DNA of 64,000 nt from Moniliophthora roreri (GCA_001466705.2 LATX02000001.1:1054001-1118000); one strand, 5' to 3'. Counted from the stretch's first letter, positions 34,094 to 46,750 are shown. Translations and numbers: made by a program. The notes: generated by a model not told the origin, from the sequence alone.

Positions 34094-37000
34094 TTATACC
34101 CTCTTCATCTGGCCCGCCAGAGCTGTAAGCTGCGGTGAAACTGCTGCTTTACAACCCAAAGTCAGCACGGCCGCTTCTTGCGCGAAATCAACCGTCTCCT
34201 TCAATGGCGAAAACCCGTCCAGACTTTTCGGTTGCTCAGCGAGTCTCGATAGAAGCGCGCCGACAAACGAATCACCTGCGCCAGTGACGTTGACGACCTC
34301 TACCGGCAACGCTGGGAAATGAGCCAACACGACGGCCGTGTTGAGTCCATGAGAGACAACACAACGTTCATAGATGTTGGTTTGTTGTTTGGACCACTCG
34401 GATTTACCGTGAACGTGCATAGCAGCGACCACCCCCCTCTGCCACGTATCAGATATAGCTATCAAAATGTTACTGAAATGTACTTACCTCCCCGCACTTG
34501 ATAAAGATATGCTTAAAGAATGGAAGCAGATTCACTGCCATTTGCGCAATGCCCTCATTGACCAGGAATGACAGTGTCCCGCTTGAACCTTTCTTTTCTG
34601 ATGTTTGAACTCTAGAAAGGAGCTCTACGTCCATTCGGAATTGAGTTCCCAGAGAGAAGGAGTCGATGGTATCCCACCAATCTGTTCGAGAAAATAGGTC
34701 ATGATCTTCGCGAGCTGACTTGTAAATCTGTTTGAGTTCCAGTAAATTGGGCGTTATGAAATGAATTGGTGCGATCGCGCAATCATATATTTCAGATATT
34801 GATTGTAGAATCTGTGTTGATTTCTTGACTGATGTAGGTTCGCTGCCGAGAGAATATCAGTGAGCTAACTCATGATGCGGATGTTATAATATCTCACAAA
34901 AGAACTGTAATCGAGGTTTGACTCAGTATAAAGTAGTAATTAAACATGCTCTACGTACTTTTTATTCCCTTTGCGTGGCAGAATTTAACTATCCCAGTAA
35001 TGGTGTTGGTCGACATGTTACCATCTAGGGCGATGATACTTGGACGATATTGTTCTATAATTCTGTTAGCCTGTTATTATGATTCGTAAGCGTCGCCGTC
35101 AACGAGCATTTAGTAACTATCTGACCGTTTGAGAACCAAAGTCCTGAATGATAGTCATATCTGCTATGCCCGTTACGAGGTTTCCATCTGCATCTAGAAC
35201 CATGTTACATGCAGCTGTTGCGTCCAATCCCGTCAGGAGGCCGTCAACTCGCATCCCCAGCTTGCTGGTTTCTCGTCGAACGAAGTCGCCGAGTAGATCA
35301 TCCGCAATGGGTGACAATAGCATGACCGAATCCTTGCTCTCTGACACACGATGAGAAGCTTCGGCAATGTTTCGCGCAACACCCCCAAGGGTCAGCGATA
35401 TTCTCCCTGGAACCGTTGAGTGTACACTTAAGATGGCATCTGACTTGGTGACACTCCGTGACGATACGTCGACTGCACTTGCGCCTACAATTATGACTTT
35501 AGGCGGACTGACCGGCAGAGACTTTGTTGATGCTTGCGCTTGAGATACTAGTCGATCGTCGTGCACGTTCTGAGCGATGGGTAGTGTAATCTTAATCATG
35601 AAAAGAAGTTTGCTTCTTCCTTAGAGTAATAGGTTTAGTTCCTTACATGTTTCGTGTCTTCAAATGCGGTATTGTTCACCAATTTTCCGTATTCCATAGC
35701 AATTTGCCCTCCTATCGTCACACGTGAGAAGCGTCGAAAATGACGGGGAAACGGAATAGCCTCACCAATGAGAGCTGTGTTTCTCAAAAGGGCGATGTTA
35801 GATGTCAACGAACGACCTCCCGTAAGTTCAACTATGCGTCGGAGTAGCCAGGGTGTGGCCTCCTTTCCACTTCGACTGGCAGCGCAATTTAGCAATAAGA
35901 CAATCCTATGTTGCGAACACATACGCAATCCCATTCTGTTCAGATTCCGCAACAGCCTGCAGAATCATGAGATGTAACTACAGTTGGAGACGATCAGGGA
36001 TAACGTACCTGGGCAACAGCCTTTTGGATTTTGAGTCCTTCCTCTTCATACTCTTCCGGAATCGGAACTGCGATTAATGTACCGTTCACCATGCCAATTT
36101 GCACTTGAGAATCTAAGTATAAGATGAGTAGAGGTGAAGTGAGAGGCGACGATCGGACTGACACAAAATCTGAGCAGCTGCAGAAGGGTTTTCAGCATTC
36201 CAAGGAGTCTTGGCATGTTAGTATCAGAAGTTTGCAGCAGCCGTTTATTGATCTTACCTTGAATCCACTTTTACGAGAGAAGAACGCAGGGAATTCCTTT
36301 GACAAGCCATAAGGTACAACGGGAATACCAAGCGTTTCCTCAGGAAAGACGATATCAGCACAAGGAATGATGCACTCTACCGCCTTCAAGATGCTCACTA
36401 GATATTCCAGAGTTCGACCTATGTCCAAGATGGATTTGATGCCCGATGAAACCAGACCGACAGGACAACGAGTGAGTTCATATAGATCGGCAGATACGTC
36501 CATTGCTACCAGTGAGAATTGGAGACCTCGAAACTCTGAAGAGTTCATGATACGCACAGTTCTCTCCGCCTCGATGTACACCACCCAGTCTGTAAGATTG
36601 AGCCCTAGTCAAATGTGCCAGGTAGCATCCCCATTGAAGTAAACCTTACCCGCCGGTAGCAAACACCTGTTATAAAACACCAAGACATTCAGTATAGCCC
36701 GAAATAGTATCCAAACTAGCAATCAGACCTTAATTCCTGCCAACGTGGCAAAAATGAGAGTTGAACTGCAGGTTGTGCCCCCGTCTGCCTTGTTGGCTAT
36801 CGCGGGTCCAATATCTCTTCTAGAAAGCTTCACGACCGATGGGTTGTTCTGCGTGTCCGCCAACCTCTCTAGTTGAGACTTCTCCAGCCCTACTTTAACG
36901 CGACCTCCGATCATGCCAATGGTCGCTGGCACAGCACCAGTAGACCTCACGATACTTTCGAGATCTAGGGCTAGTTCGAGATTGTTGGGATAGGGAATAC

Positions 37001-37199
37001 CATGTGTGATGAGGGTGGTCTCTAGTGCAACGACAGGTCGTTTGTTTGCAAGTGCCTCCTCCACTTCCGGGTGAATTTGAAGAGGTATGCTCCGGTTCGT
37101 TAACGCAGCGCCAAATGAAATAGACCGCGTCTTGGGACAAGAGGAAGTTGTTGGCCGAATTATAGTAGAGGCGAGCGCTCTTCGCATCCTCGAAGCCAT
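34094..37199 (-). CDS. Bifunctional pseudouridine-5'-phosphate glycosidase / PfkB pseudouridine kinase
   Basis: Two-domain enzyme for pseudouridine salvage: the PfkB-type kinase part phosphorylates pseudouridine and the PsuG part cleaves the C-glycosidic bond of pseudouridine 5'-phosphate to uracil and ribose 5-phosphate. The N-terminus ([16 protein letters not shown]) looks like a mitochondrial presequence. The PsuG domain has [20 protein letters not shown] with the catalytic Glu, [51 protein letters not shown] and [20 protein letters not shown]. The kinase domain begins [17 protein letters not shown], with [12 protein letters not shown], and ends with the catalytic [20 protein letters not shown]. 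The fusion is typical of fungi (S. pombe has one). An upstream in-frame Met at 37259 is a possible earlier start. Confidence 0.9.
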
Positions 37200-37364
37200 A
37201 ACCGTCGTGGGGAGGGCTGAAGCACTGAAATGCGACTCTAGATCTGTCACGGTGTTCACACATTTTCGGCAACCCCGTGAACGCGTACTACTTCTACACT
37301 GTCAGTGTCACGTTCTTAACTGTCCGCATTATGATCTTCATCCATCCTTTTCCAGTCTATCGTC

Positions 37365-37965
37365 ATGTCGCTCGAGCCAGCATCATCTATTGAGGCGAAC
37401 TCGGAGATTCCTGGAGCTGTTTGTGCAATATCCCACACCCTGAACGTTGACGAAATCATTAAATCGGTCGGAAGTGACGGCCATGGTGCTAATGTTTTCT
37501 TCGTTGGTGAGTGACCCTTTGGCTTTCAACTCGCTTTTGACCGACATCTATTCAAAGGCACAACTCGAAATACCTTTCAGGGCAAGAATGTGACACACCT
37601 CGAATACCAAGCGTATTCTAAACTTGCCATTAAAACAATGGTAGACATAGTCAAAGCAGCTCAATTATCGGGACCACAGATCGTGGATGGATCGCAGGTC
37701 GTTTCCTCGCTACGGTGCGCCGTACATCATCGCATTGGGGTCGTACCAGTGGGTGAACCCTCAATCGGTACTCTTATCATCTCACATACCCATCCCATCC
37801 TGACAGGCGATCTGCCTAGTTATAGCAGTCTCTGCACCTCACCGTAAAGAAGCTTTCGTTGCTTGTGAATTCATCTTAGAAGAGGTCAAGCATAAAGCTC
37901 AGATATGGAAACGAGAATATTATGAAGGTGAAGAGTACGATGCGGAATGGAAAACGAACAAATAG
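37365..37965 (+). CDS. Molybdopterin synthase catalytic subunit (MoaE/MOCS2B)
   Basis: Large subunit of molybdopterin synthase, which with the MoaD-type small subunit inserts sulfur into precursor Z (cPMP) during molybdenum cofactor synthesis. Exons 37365-37506, 37558 to about 37754, and about 37815-37965. Motifs: FVGTTRNTFQGKNVTHLEYQ, CAVHHRIGVVPVGEPS, IAVSAPHRKEAFVACEFILE, and the C-terminal IWKREYYEGEEYDAEWK containing the conserved active-site lysines. About 160 residues. It is divergent from the pseudouridine enzyme. Length and motifs are complete, so it should be functional. Confidence 0.93.
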
Positions 37966-37985
37966 ATGTGGTATAATCTTGTTGA

Positions 37986-39400
37986 TTAATCTACCTTCCA
38001 TTCTTTGGTGACTACATCGTCATCTGGGGTCACCAGCAACTCCACGGCCCACATCGTCAGAGTGAAAAAGATATTTATCCATCGCCACCAGATTTGGGAT
38101 GAATGATCCAACACTGAAGGAAGGGGAGTGAGCACGCACGAATGACATAAAAGTATTTCACACTTACATAAAAGATGGGAGTAGACCATAACAAAGAGTA
38201 ATTGGCGATAGGTAAGAATAATCCGGGTCAGTGTTGACGTGGGGCGGTCCTCCCAACCATTGTCGACGCCATCTTCAGACCCCCAGCTGTCCGCACCAAT
38301 ATTTGGAAGTATACGCGAAGCCAAATGCATAATGGTGAGGCGATATAGAAGGGCTATGAGGACTGGTTTGGGAAGTGTGTTTGTCACGAAATTCATAAGG
38401 GCCTGAAAATGAGGCATGACATTCGGTAGCAGGGGTACACTGAGAAGCGGTACACTTTGAAACGGATTAGCAGTCACGCATTAGCAGCTGAAAGAACTGG
38501 TTGGCTTACTATGAGAAGACCGGGTCTGAGAAAGATTGCTGATCGAACCCGCAAAGCCAAACGTTATATGCGATGCAGAGGGCCAATGCAGACGACTCTA
38601 TTATATTGGTTCTCCGCAGGAAAAACCCAATAAAGGTCAGGAAGACGAGTGCCGTGAGAGCAACACCTAGGAACGTAGATGACAACGGCGACGAAGCTGC
38701 CGCGGAGTACGACTATATGACGATGATGAGAGTTATCCGAGGAGCACGGGAAGGCCTTCACACACGCTGACGATCCAGTTGCAAAACACGACGTAAGTGA
38801 CCGAGCTTGCAATGAGGAGTGTCTAAAGTCTTGGTTAAGTGGTCCGTCATTCGTTGGAAGCATCACACGTACCAGCTAGATATACCCAGGCGAATGAGCT
38901 TCCTTGCAACTATTTCAACAGATGAAGACGCACCTGATATCCTTCTCCTTTTTCAACCAGCTTCTTCCCTTCCTGGCCCAGCTTTTGAGCGACGAGTAGG
39001 CTCGATAACCCTTCCATCACTATAAAGAATGGTCCGGAGAACGTCAAGAGCTTCCCCCACCATTGGGTAGCAATAAGCAGCCAAGGGTGAACCTCAGACG
39101 AAAAAAAGTTGAAGGATACGATGAGCAGGAAGGGATGGACCGGGACTTGTAAAACCGAGAGAGATTGCGATCCCCATAGTAGAATAAGTGTGCCATGAAT
39201 CACAGCATGGAAAGCAAGCAAAAGCGAGAGTAGCAGAAATCCGGCTTTGGAGAGAGTGGCGAGAGTGAGGGGCAAAAAGATCAATATTTGCACCGCAGTT
39301 GAAAGTCTTAATTCGCGGTAAGCTCCAGTTTTCAGTAAGGAAAGAACCTTGGTACTCACTTGGCTGTATGGGAAACAACATTCCATAGCATACTGGACAT
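37986..39400 (-). CDS. ICE2: ICE2-family ER membrane protein
   Basis: Polytopic ER protein that in yeast is needed for cortical ER inheritance and lipid droplet-to-membrane lipid flow. The start is MSSMLWNVVSHTAK, then hydrophobic helices AVQILIFLPLTLATLSKAGF and LLLSLLLAFHAVIHGTL. Conserved segments are LSVLQVPVHPFLLIVSFNFF, EVHPWLLIATQWWGKLLTFS, GPFFIVMEGLSSLLVAQKLG and, later, a region with PKPVLIALLYRLTIMHLASR. The last exons carry WWRWINIFFTLTMWAVELLV and end WKVD. Several introns lie in 38480-38930. Its stop lies close to that of the convergent MoaE gene. Confidence 0.87.
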
Positions 39401-39602
39401 GGTCTTCAGTGCGTAACCGTGATCGCGGTCATGCTTCAAAGCCTCGTGTTGTTTATTTAGGCAATCTCAGCCTCGGTGACAATAAACAAGGCCACCGTTT
39501 TGTCTAACAAGATGTACTCCATAGGGTATAGATACATCTTACAGTAATATCTTGTTTTTAACGGGTTGTATCATACATTAACTCAGGACTAGAACAGCCC
39601 CT

Positions 39603-41104
39603 TCACAGCAATCTAAGGTCTTCCAGAGAGGCTTGTGTCTTGTGGGAGTTCAGGAAACCTTTCTCGCGAGCGAATTCCGTAGTGCGTGTCAAAGATGCTG
39701 GGTCAGATGGATGCACGTAGAATTTGTCTACAATGGGTATTTGAAGCAGATTCATTCTTGGAGTGATGACAACCATATGGTTTGTCTTAATTTCCATCCA
39801 GTCAGCTGCAAGTTCGGTGAGATCAGCAGGTTTGCTAAGGACAGGTGAAAGGACGTTACCGCGCTCAAAGGTGAGGGGCTCGCTAGCTATCATGATGATA
39901 TTTTCGCGTTTGTCGGCTTTCGACATCTTGTAGTGCCCTCCTGCTCGGAACTCACTGAAGGTTGTACCCGAAGAAAACCACTATACTCAATGTCAGTAAA
40001 ATAGAGATGGGGCAGGGAAATTTGATAGCATACCAAAGAGGCAGCTTCGTCGGATCGTGAGGAGATGTAGCGTGTGGCAATGACTGTTTCACCGTCGGTG
40101 ACACAGAAATTCATCAAGCTAGGCTCGGTTATACCTGCCTCCTCGGCGAACTCGTTCAAAGACGTTATCGTCCTCAGCATTGCTTCTCTAAGTATGTCCG
40201 GAGTGAAAGATCTGGCATCCGGGTTCGGGAGCTTATCCTACGATGAGCGACATGATGTGGATGGTAAGATGTTTCGGACCTACCTTCGAAAGCAAGAGAG
40301 CAAACGCCCACTCCGAGTCTAAAAGACACAAAACTTCTCAGGACCCGAAATGAATCGACGAGGGCATGTGGGAGCGAACCTGTATTCCCCTGCACAGTGT
40401 TGAAAACGGCATCGGGTAACGTAGACTGTAGTCTCCTCTTGATTAGGTGGAAATCTGCAATACCGCCGTTGTGCATGAACTAAAAGAAACAGTCAATGAT
40501 TGTACGGGTGACACGATTTGCTCGATAATCTACCATCAGCTTTCCATGCACAAAAGGGTGACAGTTGTCGAGGGACAGAGAACCGGCTGTAGTGGCTCGG
40601 ACATGCCCACTAGATAGATATGTTAGGTTCATAAGACATCCATAAGTATAATAAACACACAAAACAAGCGGAGATTTGATCTTCTCGGCGAGTCGAGTCA
40701 GATTGACGTTATTCCAAGCCTTCAATTCTGCCGTCAAAATTTGTTGAAACCATGATAGACTGTAGAACGCACGGGAGTGACGGACGTAAATATACAGGGC
40801 TGACTTCCAAGTTCTTCATCGTATACTGAGTCATACCATCCTGGATGAAAGGTATGACTCAGTCCTGCTTCCACTGCTACATCGACGTACTCACCTACTC
40901 CAAATCCATCTCCATTCATGGGTCGTCTATGGTCTAACCGTAGTCTAGAGTCAAATGCCTGGTTGATAATGGAGTGACAAGGCCGCGTCAAGAGCTGCTC
41001 AAGAGGAAACCAGTGGTTAGCTACACGTGGATGAAGATTGGTGGACAGCGTACGTGTGAGAGGAGCACAGGAGAGGTACCTTTGTAGATCACAAAACGAC
41101 ACAT
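39603..41104 (-). CDS. DUG3: Class II glutamine amidotransferase DUG3
   Basis: Component of the Dug2-Dug3 peptidase that hydrolyses the gamma-glutamyl bond of glutathione in the cytosol. It begins MCRFVIYKGTSPVLLSH; removal of Met exposes Cys2, the N-terminal nucleophile of Ntn hydrolases. Following motifs are RPCHSIINQAFDSRL, RRPMNGDGFGVGWYDS, SPLVFGHVRATTAGS-like text (the FGHVRA part after splicing), NCHPFVHGKLMFMHNGGIAD, and SEWAFALLLSKL. The C-terminal half has NFCVTDGETVIATRYIS and SEPLTFERADWMEIKTNHMV. Five or more introns. One of them has a 13-bp inverted repeat straddling its acceptor (see findings). The active-site Cys and oxyanion residues are intact. Confidence 0.92.
40825..40863. 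repeat. 13-bp inverted repeat around a DUG3 splice acceptor
   Basis: ACTGAGTCATACC at 40825-40837 and its exact reverse complement at 40851-40863 flank a 13-nt loop. On the gene strand the loop carries the acceptor TTTCATCCAG and the first exon bases, so the intron end and the exon start pair with each other. Confidence 0.9.
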
Positions 41105-41329
41105 TGAATAGGGAGGTAGTGTTGCAAGTCCTGCTTAAGGTGGTGCAAACGAGGATCTGGCAACAGCGTTTTAGTCGCACTGGTGATGAAAGCATCAATG
41201 AATGGCGTGCTTGAGACTCTGTATGATAATGGATAATGTAATGTTGCGCGCAAGGCATTCATATCTTCTTTTCGAATTCTAATGCATTTTACATCCTAAT
41301 ATACCAATTTTTAATTGACTTGATACAAG

Positions 41330-43250
41330 TTATAAGAATTCCTTAGGTCGGCTGCTAGGATCGCCACCAGCTTCATCATATACCAAACCAGCGACGCGAA
41401 AAGCGAGTTCTGTGAGAGCGAATCGTCAGCTGCCAGAAGAAGGAAAAAACGAAATAGCGCTCACCATCCGCCTGAGATCTGATCGCAGCTTCAGCGTACA
41501 CTCTGACAACGTCCTCAGTCCCACTAGGCCGAACAAAAGATCTTCCGCCTTGATACCGATTCATCAACTCATCAATCTTTTGTTGCAACCCTGGGGGTGA
41601 TACCAGCCGGCGCTCTGCGTCCTCAGTCTTGAAGGCGTTTCGATCTCCAACAACAACCTTGACGAGACGGTTTGGAAGGTCAACATACAATGAATCCCAT
41701 TCGACTCCGCTATAGGCCTTGTGCGAAAGGACCACTTCAACAAGAAGCATATCCGAAAGAGCGTCACCGACGGTCTGGTTGATTAACTCTGTCAGGCTAA
41801 CGAGGTGCTCGAGAGCCCTTGACTGAGCAGGAGTCGATGGTTGATGATTGAGGAGAGTGTCAAGGGTCGGCTGAGAAAATAGCACCGTTCCATGACCATT
41901 AGCTTCGAAGTAGACACCAACGTCGTATCGTTCAGCCGCGTGGTGTAAATGCTTCACACCGGTAGGCACGCATTTAACAGGCAAACGCTGCATCCTTCCC
42001 GTCAACCTACGGTCGGTGGTCACAATGATTCAACTTACCTCCTGAAGATACTTGGTCGATGCGCCATTTGCATAAGCTGTCTGTACAACGCCTACTTTTA
42101 TCTGGACCTCCAGGCCTGCATTCTTGACGAGCTCCACAATAAAAGCCGCAATGAGAGCCGCGATCTTGTCGCCATCTAGCATGTGGAAAACGCCACGTTC
42201 ATCCAAGTAGAAGTATATCAAACGATCTGCATCTCCGTCCAAGCTGCATGCACGTTGTCCGGCCTGAAGGGTTTTCACCAAGGAGAGTGGCATCTTTTGA
42301 GAAGTCTTCACAAAGTCGGCTCCGCACGCGTTGTTCAAGGCACCTCTGGTAGTGATAGCTGTGTTCTCTAGCTTGTAAGGTAGCGTATCTCCCACAACTT
42401 TGGAGAGCTTTTCTGCAGCAATGGCTCCAACACCATTAGCGCAATCAACGATCAGCGGCGATGCAGTTGGTCTTCCAGCCTACCGAACAAAAATTTAGGA
42501 ACAACGCCGAAACTGCAGTACTACCACGTACCACCAACTTCCTGAATGCGGACCCGAGCTTCTGGAAATAGCCATCTTCGGAATCTTCTCCGTAACTGTA
42601 CTTGGTTCCTTTGGTGTTGATGGCACGGACAAGATAATGAAGAATGGGTGTTGTGGTGACACCGGCGTTGCAAGCCTCGGCACCGATAGCCTTCAGACCG
42701 TCTTCAAGGGCGGAGACCAGCGCCTCGCCAGAAGGGCGTGTGTCTCGGGCATAGACAACTCTAGCAGGCTTGGACAAGTCAATCTTCGCGTTTTGCACGA
42801 GATCTTCGATGGCATCAATAAATTCGCTAGTGCTTGAAGCGTTGGATATTGTTGTTGCATGCGCTTCCCAGGATGCCTCGAGCATCTCCCCTTTAGGATC
42901 CACTAGCTTGACGCCATTATCCTTGCTACGTGTCAATACGTCTTCAGAACCCTTGGTTGGCAAAGCGGTGCTCACCGGTTCTGGATTATGGGAAGCTGTG
43001 ACCATAACACCAATCGCTCGGCCATCGAGCTTCTTGCTCCTCAGGCCAGCAATAACACCCACTCGAAATAGGACAGAATCCAGAACGCTGCCGCTGTGGA
43101 TGGCTGAGCGATCTGACTGGCGAGGAAACGATGATGACCTTACAGTGTTCTGAATCCGGCAGTTCCATACTGAAAATGTATATCAGAAGGCTTAGGATGC
43201 CTTTCGCTGAACTCCTTGATCGCTTCGACAGGGAGAGAGGCAGAGGACAT
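41330..43250 (-). CDS. PCM1: Phosphoacetylglucosamine mutase
   Basis: Converts N-acetylglucosamine-6-phosphate to the 1-phosphate on the way to UDP-GlcNAc, hence needed for chitin and glycoprotein synthesis. Start MSSASLPVEAIKEFSERHPK, then FQYGTAGFRTL. The catalytic serine loop is IGVMVTASHNPE, the metal loop ACSLDGDADRLIYFYLD, the sugar-binding loop VGVYFEANGHGTVLFS, and the phosphate-binding loop GGRSFVRPSGTEDVVRVYAE: the complete alpha-D-phosphohexomutase set. Other conserved text is ARVVYARDTRPSGEALVSAL. The C-terminus ends in RPKEFL. Several short introns, at least four. It is divergent from alpha-SNAP with about 120 bp between starts. Confidence 0.95.
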
Positions 43251-43373
43251 GATGGAAGTGTACTATTGAATAACTCGCGCCCATCATCAGAAAATAAAGA
43301 AATTATTGAGTATAGCCACCGATGACGTTCAGTCGTCACAGTGGCTGTGAGTTGACCTTTATCCATAACATCT

Positions 43374-44410
43374 ATGCCATCGAAATCTCCTGCTCAAGTC
43401 CTCCTGGAAAAGGCGGACAAGAAAGCCAACTCGTCAACCGGATGGTTCGGCTCCAGTACGACCAAGTATGAAGAAGCGGGCGATCTCTACCAGCAGGCTG
43501 CTAACTCGTTCAAGATCGAGAAGTTATTTAGGGAGGCTGGAGACGCTTTCGCCAGAGAGGCTGAGTGCAGGGGAAAATGCAAGGAAGCCAACGAGGCCTC
43601 AAATGCATGGTGGAATGCTGCGAAGGCATACAAACGAGGCTACCCTGAACGTATGTCACTCCTACTATTGCACCAAGCTCCCCTCCTCATTGTCACCGCA
43701 GTTGCAGTCCAGGCTTTGAGCCAAACTATCACGCATCTGATTCAGAGTGGTCGCTTTCGTCAAGCTGCAGATAGAGAGAAAGAAATTGCTCAGATACACC
43801 TCCAAGAGCACAACGATCTCCGAAAAGCTTGCGAAAGCTATGTTCGAGCAGGCGAATGGTATGCGCAGGAAGACGCAGCAGCGTAAGCGGCCACGTTACC
43901 TAGACGATTCAGGTGCTTAAATCAGACAATCACCCAGCACTGCAAATGCCTGTTTCAAGGATGCTGCTGATCTCCATGCTGATCTAGAAGAATACATACA
44001 GGCCATAACCCTGTATGAACAGGTTGCTAATCACTCTCTTACTTCTGCCTTGACCAAGTACAGCGTAAAGGAGTACTGGTTAAGAGCTGGGTTATGTGCT
44101 CTGGCATTGAAAGTGCGTGATTACTCTTATTGGTGTTTAATCCATCTGGAACTTGCACAACCAGGATGTCGTGTTGGCGAAGCGCAATATGCAGAAGTAC
44201 ACAAATCAAGATGCCACATTCCCCTCCACTCGCGAAGCCAAATTCTTGAACGCCCTCATTGACGCTGTTCAAGCTGGTGATACCGAAGCCTTCACTGGGG
44301 CAGTAGTCGAGTTTGACCAAGTCACCAAATTGGATAACTGGAAGACGAATCTACTTCTTAAGATCAAGAGGGGTATCCAGGATGCCGAGGAGGATGGCGG
44401 ATTGAGGTAA
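43374..44410 (+). CDS. SEC17: Alpha-SNAP (Sec17)
   Basis: Adaptor that recruits the NSF ATPase to SNARE complexes for disassembly after membrane fusion. About 290 residues, all alpha-helical TPR-like. Landmarks are PSKSPAQVLLEKADKKANSS, WFGSSTTKYEEAGDLYQQAA, a run FREAGDAFAREAEC, then ALSQTITHLIQSGRFRQAAD, CFKDAADLHADLEEYIQAIT, YSVKEYWLRAGLCALAL, and the C-terminal LDNWKTNLLLKIKRGIQDAE with EDGGLR, the NSF-stimulating end. Four introns, of which that after GYPE uses the acceptor giving LQALSQT. The length is normal. Confidence 0.95.
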
Positions 44411-44540
44411 CAGAAATTCATAGAATTTGTAACATTCACGCTTCAACTTTCAATGAACATGTATATGCTTGCATTTGGAATATACACCTCCGCTGCGAGA
44501 GTCACTTACTGCCACTGGCCTCTGAGTGCGTCGGAATCAT

Positions 44541-45827
44541 ATGATACTTCTGACTCTGAGGCACGTCCTGTCAGCGACACGTAGGACGTTGTTACAAGCA
44601 CTGAAACGAGCGCTTGCGAGTATCGACATAACTCTCCTCCATAATTTTATGGCTTTTCTAGCTTTTTTCTTTCTGCTGCTCTTACACGCCTTATATTCTA
44701 CCATCAACTTCGCTCGGTCATTTTGGCGGTTATTTTTCAAACGACGTCCGTCCCCGCTAACCGCGCGACGCCGGAAGTCGCCGAAACATCTCTCCATTCT
44801 CTTCGTTCCGGACAACGAAATTGACCATCGAACTACCGAGCAATGCCTTCTGGAAAGCGTCGAAAATGCAATCCGTTGGTGCCAAGAATTGGAGATAGAC
44901 CAACTGTCTATCTATGACCAAGAAGGTGCGTGACGTGAATTCCGATGCTGGAGAAACAACTGACAGTAGAACACAGGAATCGTTGGCAGAAATTCTAGGA
45001 CAATACAGGAATACTATGGAGCATATCAACACTCACCAGAGCGTGAAGTCAAAACCAAGCTAATTGACTTGGTGTATCCTCCTACACCTCCTGCTTCCGA
45101 GGCCGGTTCTCGGCCATTGTCGCCAGACGTCGAAATTGAAAACCAGAGCGCCGTAGTAACCTTTCGAATTCCTCAAACACGATCACAGAAAAGCTTGTTG
45201 TGTTCAGCGCGTGGTGGTGTGTTATGGTGTTTCCACGTTATTTCGCCAGGCTAACCAAACCATCAAGGACCGTCGAACATCAAACTTACTCCCTTAACCC
45301 TACATATTCTTTCTGCAGACTCTTCGAAACGCAGCATCAGTGCTATTGCTTCATCCCTTGCTCACCAGGAATACCTACGATCAAAATACACGACGGTTCA
45401 CAAACCCTTCAAACTCACTGTCCCTGAGCTGGAATCGGCAATAGAGGGTGAATAATTACTTTTCATATATAGTTTCTCCTTCCTGATCTCTCTCTTAGGT
45501 AGCAATGGCTTCTCTCCGCCAGACTTCATGATCGTACATCCCCTCCATCCTTCCAGATACAATCGAGCACCCCTAGAATTGCACGGCTTCCCACCATGGC
45601 AGATCAGACTGACTGAGATCTAGTATGTACATTCACCATCTATGAGCGTTCTGTTTCACAGCAATCTTTCTAGCCATAACCGCAGTCGAAGATACTATCG
45701 ATCGCGACTCATGTGTTTTCTTCCGCTGCACATAAAATCCTCGATCCTCGCTTCCACTCTGACGGAATTGGAATTTCGGGAAGCTCTGGATCATTTTGCT
45801 GGCGTAGAGATGCGTTTCGGAAAATAG
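44541..45827 (+). CDS. NUS1: NUS1/NgBR subunit of cis-prenyltransferase
   Basis: ER membrane subunit that activates the catalytic partner (Rer2/DHDDS) in making dehydrodolichyl diphosphate for protein glycosylation. The N-terminus has a hydrophobic helix (FMAFLAFFFLLLLHALYSTI) preceded by basic residues. The cis-prenyltransferase-like domain includes KHLSILFVPDNEIDHRT, ENAIRWCQELEIDQLSIYDQ, YPPTPPASEAGSRPLSP, PDFMIVHPLHP and LELHGFPPWQIRLTEIY. The extreme C-terminus MRFGK contains the RxG motif needed for complex activity. The acceptor near 45660 joins TEI to YNLSSHNRSR. Length is about 330 residues after splicing. Confidence 0.88.
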
Positions 45828-45988
45828 CGCCATTATACCGAAGTCTGAACGTTTACCCCCAGGTTGCCCGTCGTTCATGTGACAATAGATACGGACCGTC
45901 GGTCGGGACAATACTTTTAGATATCATACGTTGATCATACATCTAGTCTAAAATCAGACATCTTTCCAACTCTATCAGACTATCACCA

Positions 45989-46731
45989 ATGTCTCAACCC
46001 AATCTCGCCCCTCTGCGTCGTGTAGTGGCTGCTCATAACGAGCTCGGTATTGGCGCAGTCACCAGTGACAGCAAACTCGTGCCCGAGGCAGGTTCCGGGT
46101 AATTGCACATTCCCAATCGCTGAGAATCGGTTGGCAGGATTTGCCCATAGGAAAGGGAGGTGATCTCAAATGCGCTCCCATTTGGAAGATCACCGACCCA
46201 TTGCCAACCAATGACAACAATAATTCGTAAGTTCTCCCTGCGTTCACTCTCTACAAGTTACAACTGGCCCCAAATGTCAGGGAAGATGGTGCAGAACGAG
46301 TGATTAACCCCTTGGAAAACTTTGGGTTAGTTTCCGATAAAGGAAGCAACTTTCAAATGACAGAGCTTGCTCCGGGTGCTATTACTCCCATGGTGAGTTC
46401 TCTCAAGGAGGATCGGGTTCAGTGACAGACTTGTTTGCATAGCATAGAACCTCTTCATTGGATTACGACATATTGAGTGCGTTTTTCAGTCATCTCATCC
46501 AAGTGCTACTATCTGATATCTTGCCGTGGAGTTGACGGCGAACTACTCTTGGTCATGGAAGATGGTACCGAGACGCTCCTTACTCAGCCGGGTGACACAG
46601 TTGTGATGAAAGGTGCGATGCACGCATGGAAAAATCCATCAGCGACAAAGTGGTGTCGGTGGATGAGTGTCTTGACATCGGCTCAACCTGCCGTCGTCAA
46701 TGATAGACCGCTTGCTCCGGCTTTGGATTAG
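45989..46731 (+). CDS. Cupin-domain protein
   Basis: Small beta-barrel protein of about 180 residues, start MSQPNLAPLRRVVAAHNELG. The cupin barrel shows ENFGLVSDKGSNFQMTELAP and GAITPMHRTSSLDYDI, the latter corresponding to the metal-binding motif 1 (one His visible), then GELLLVMEDGTETLLTQPGD and VMKGAMHAWKNPS corresponding to motif 2 with His. Cupins of this kind are often dioxygenases, isomerases or sugar-binding proteins; no substrate can be named. At least four short introns. Its stop codon lies 19 bp from the stop of the convergent SDR gene. Confidence 0.82.
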
Positions 46732-46750
46732 GTTGTATGATGTTACATGT

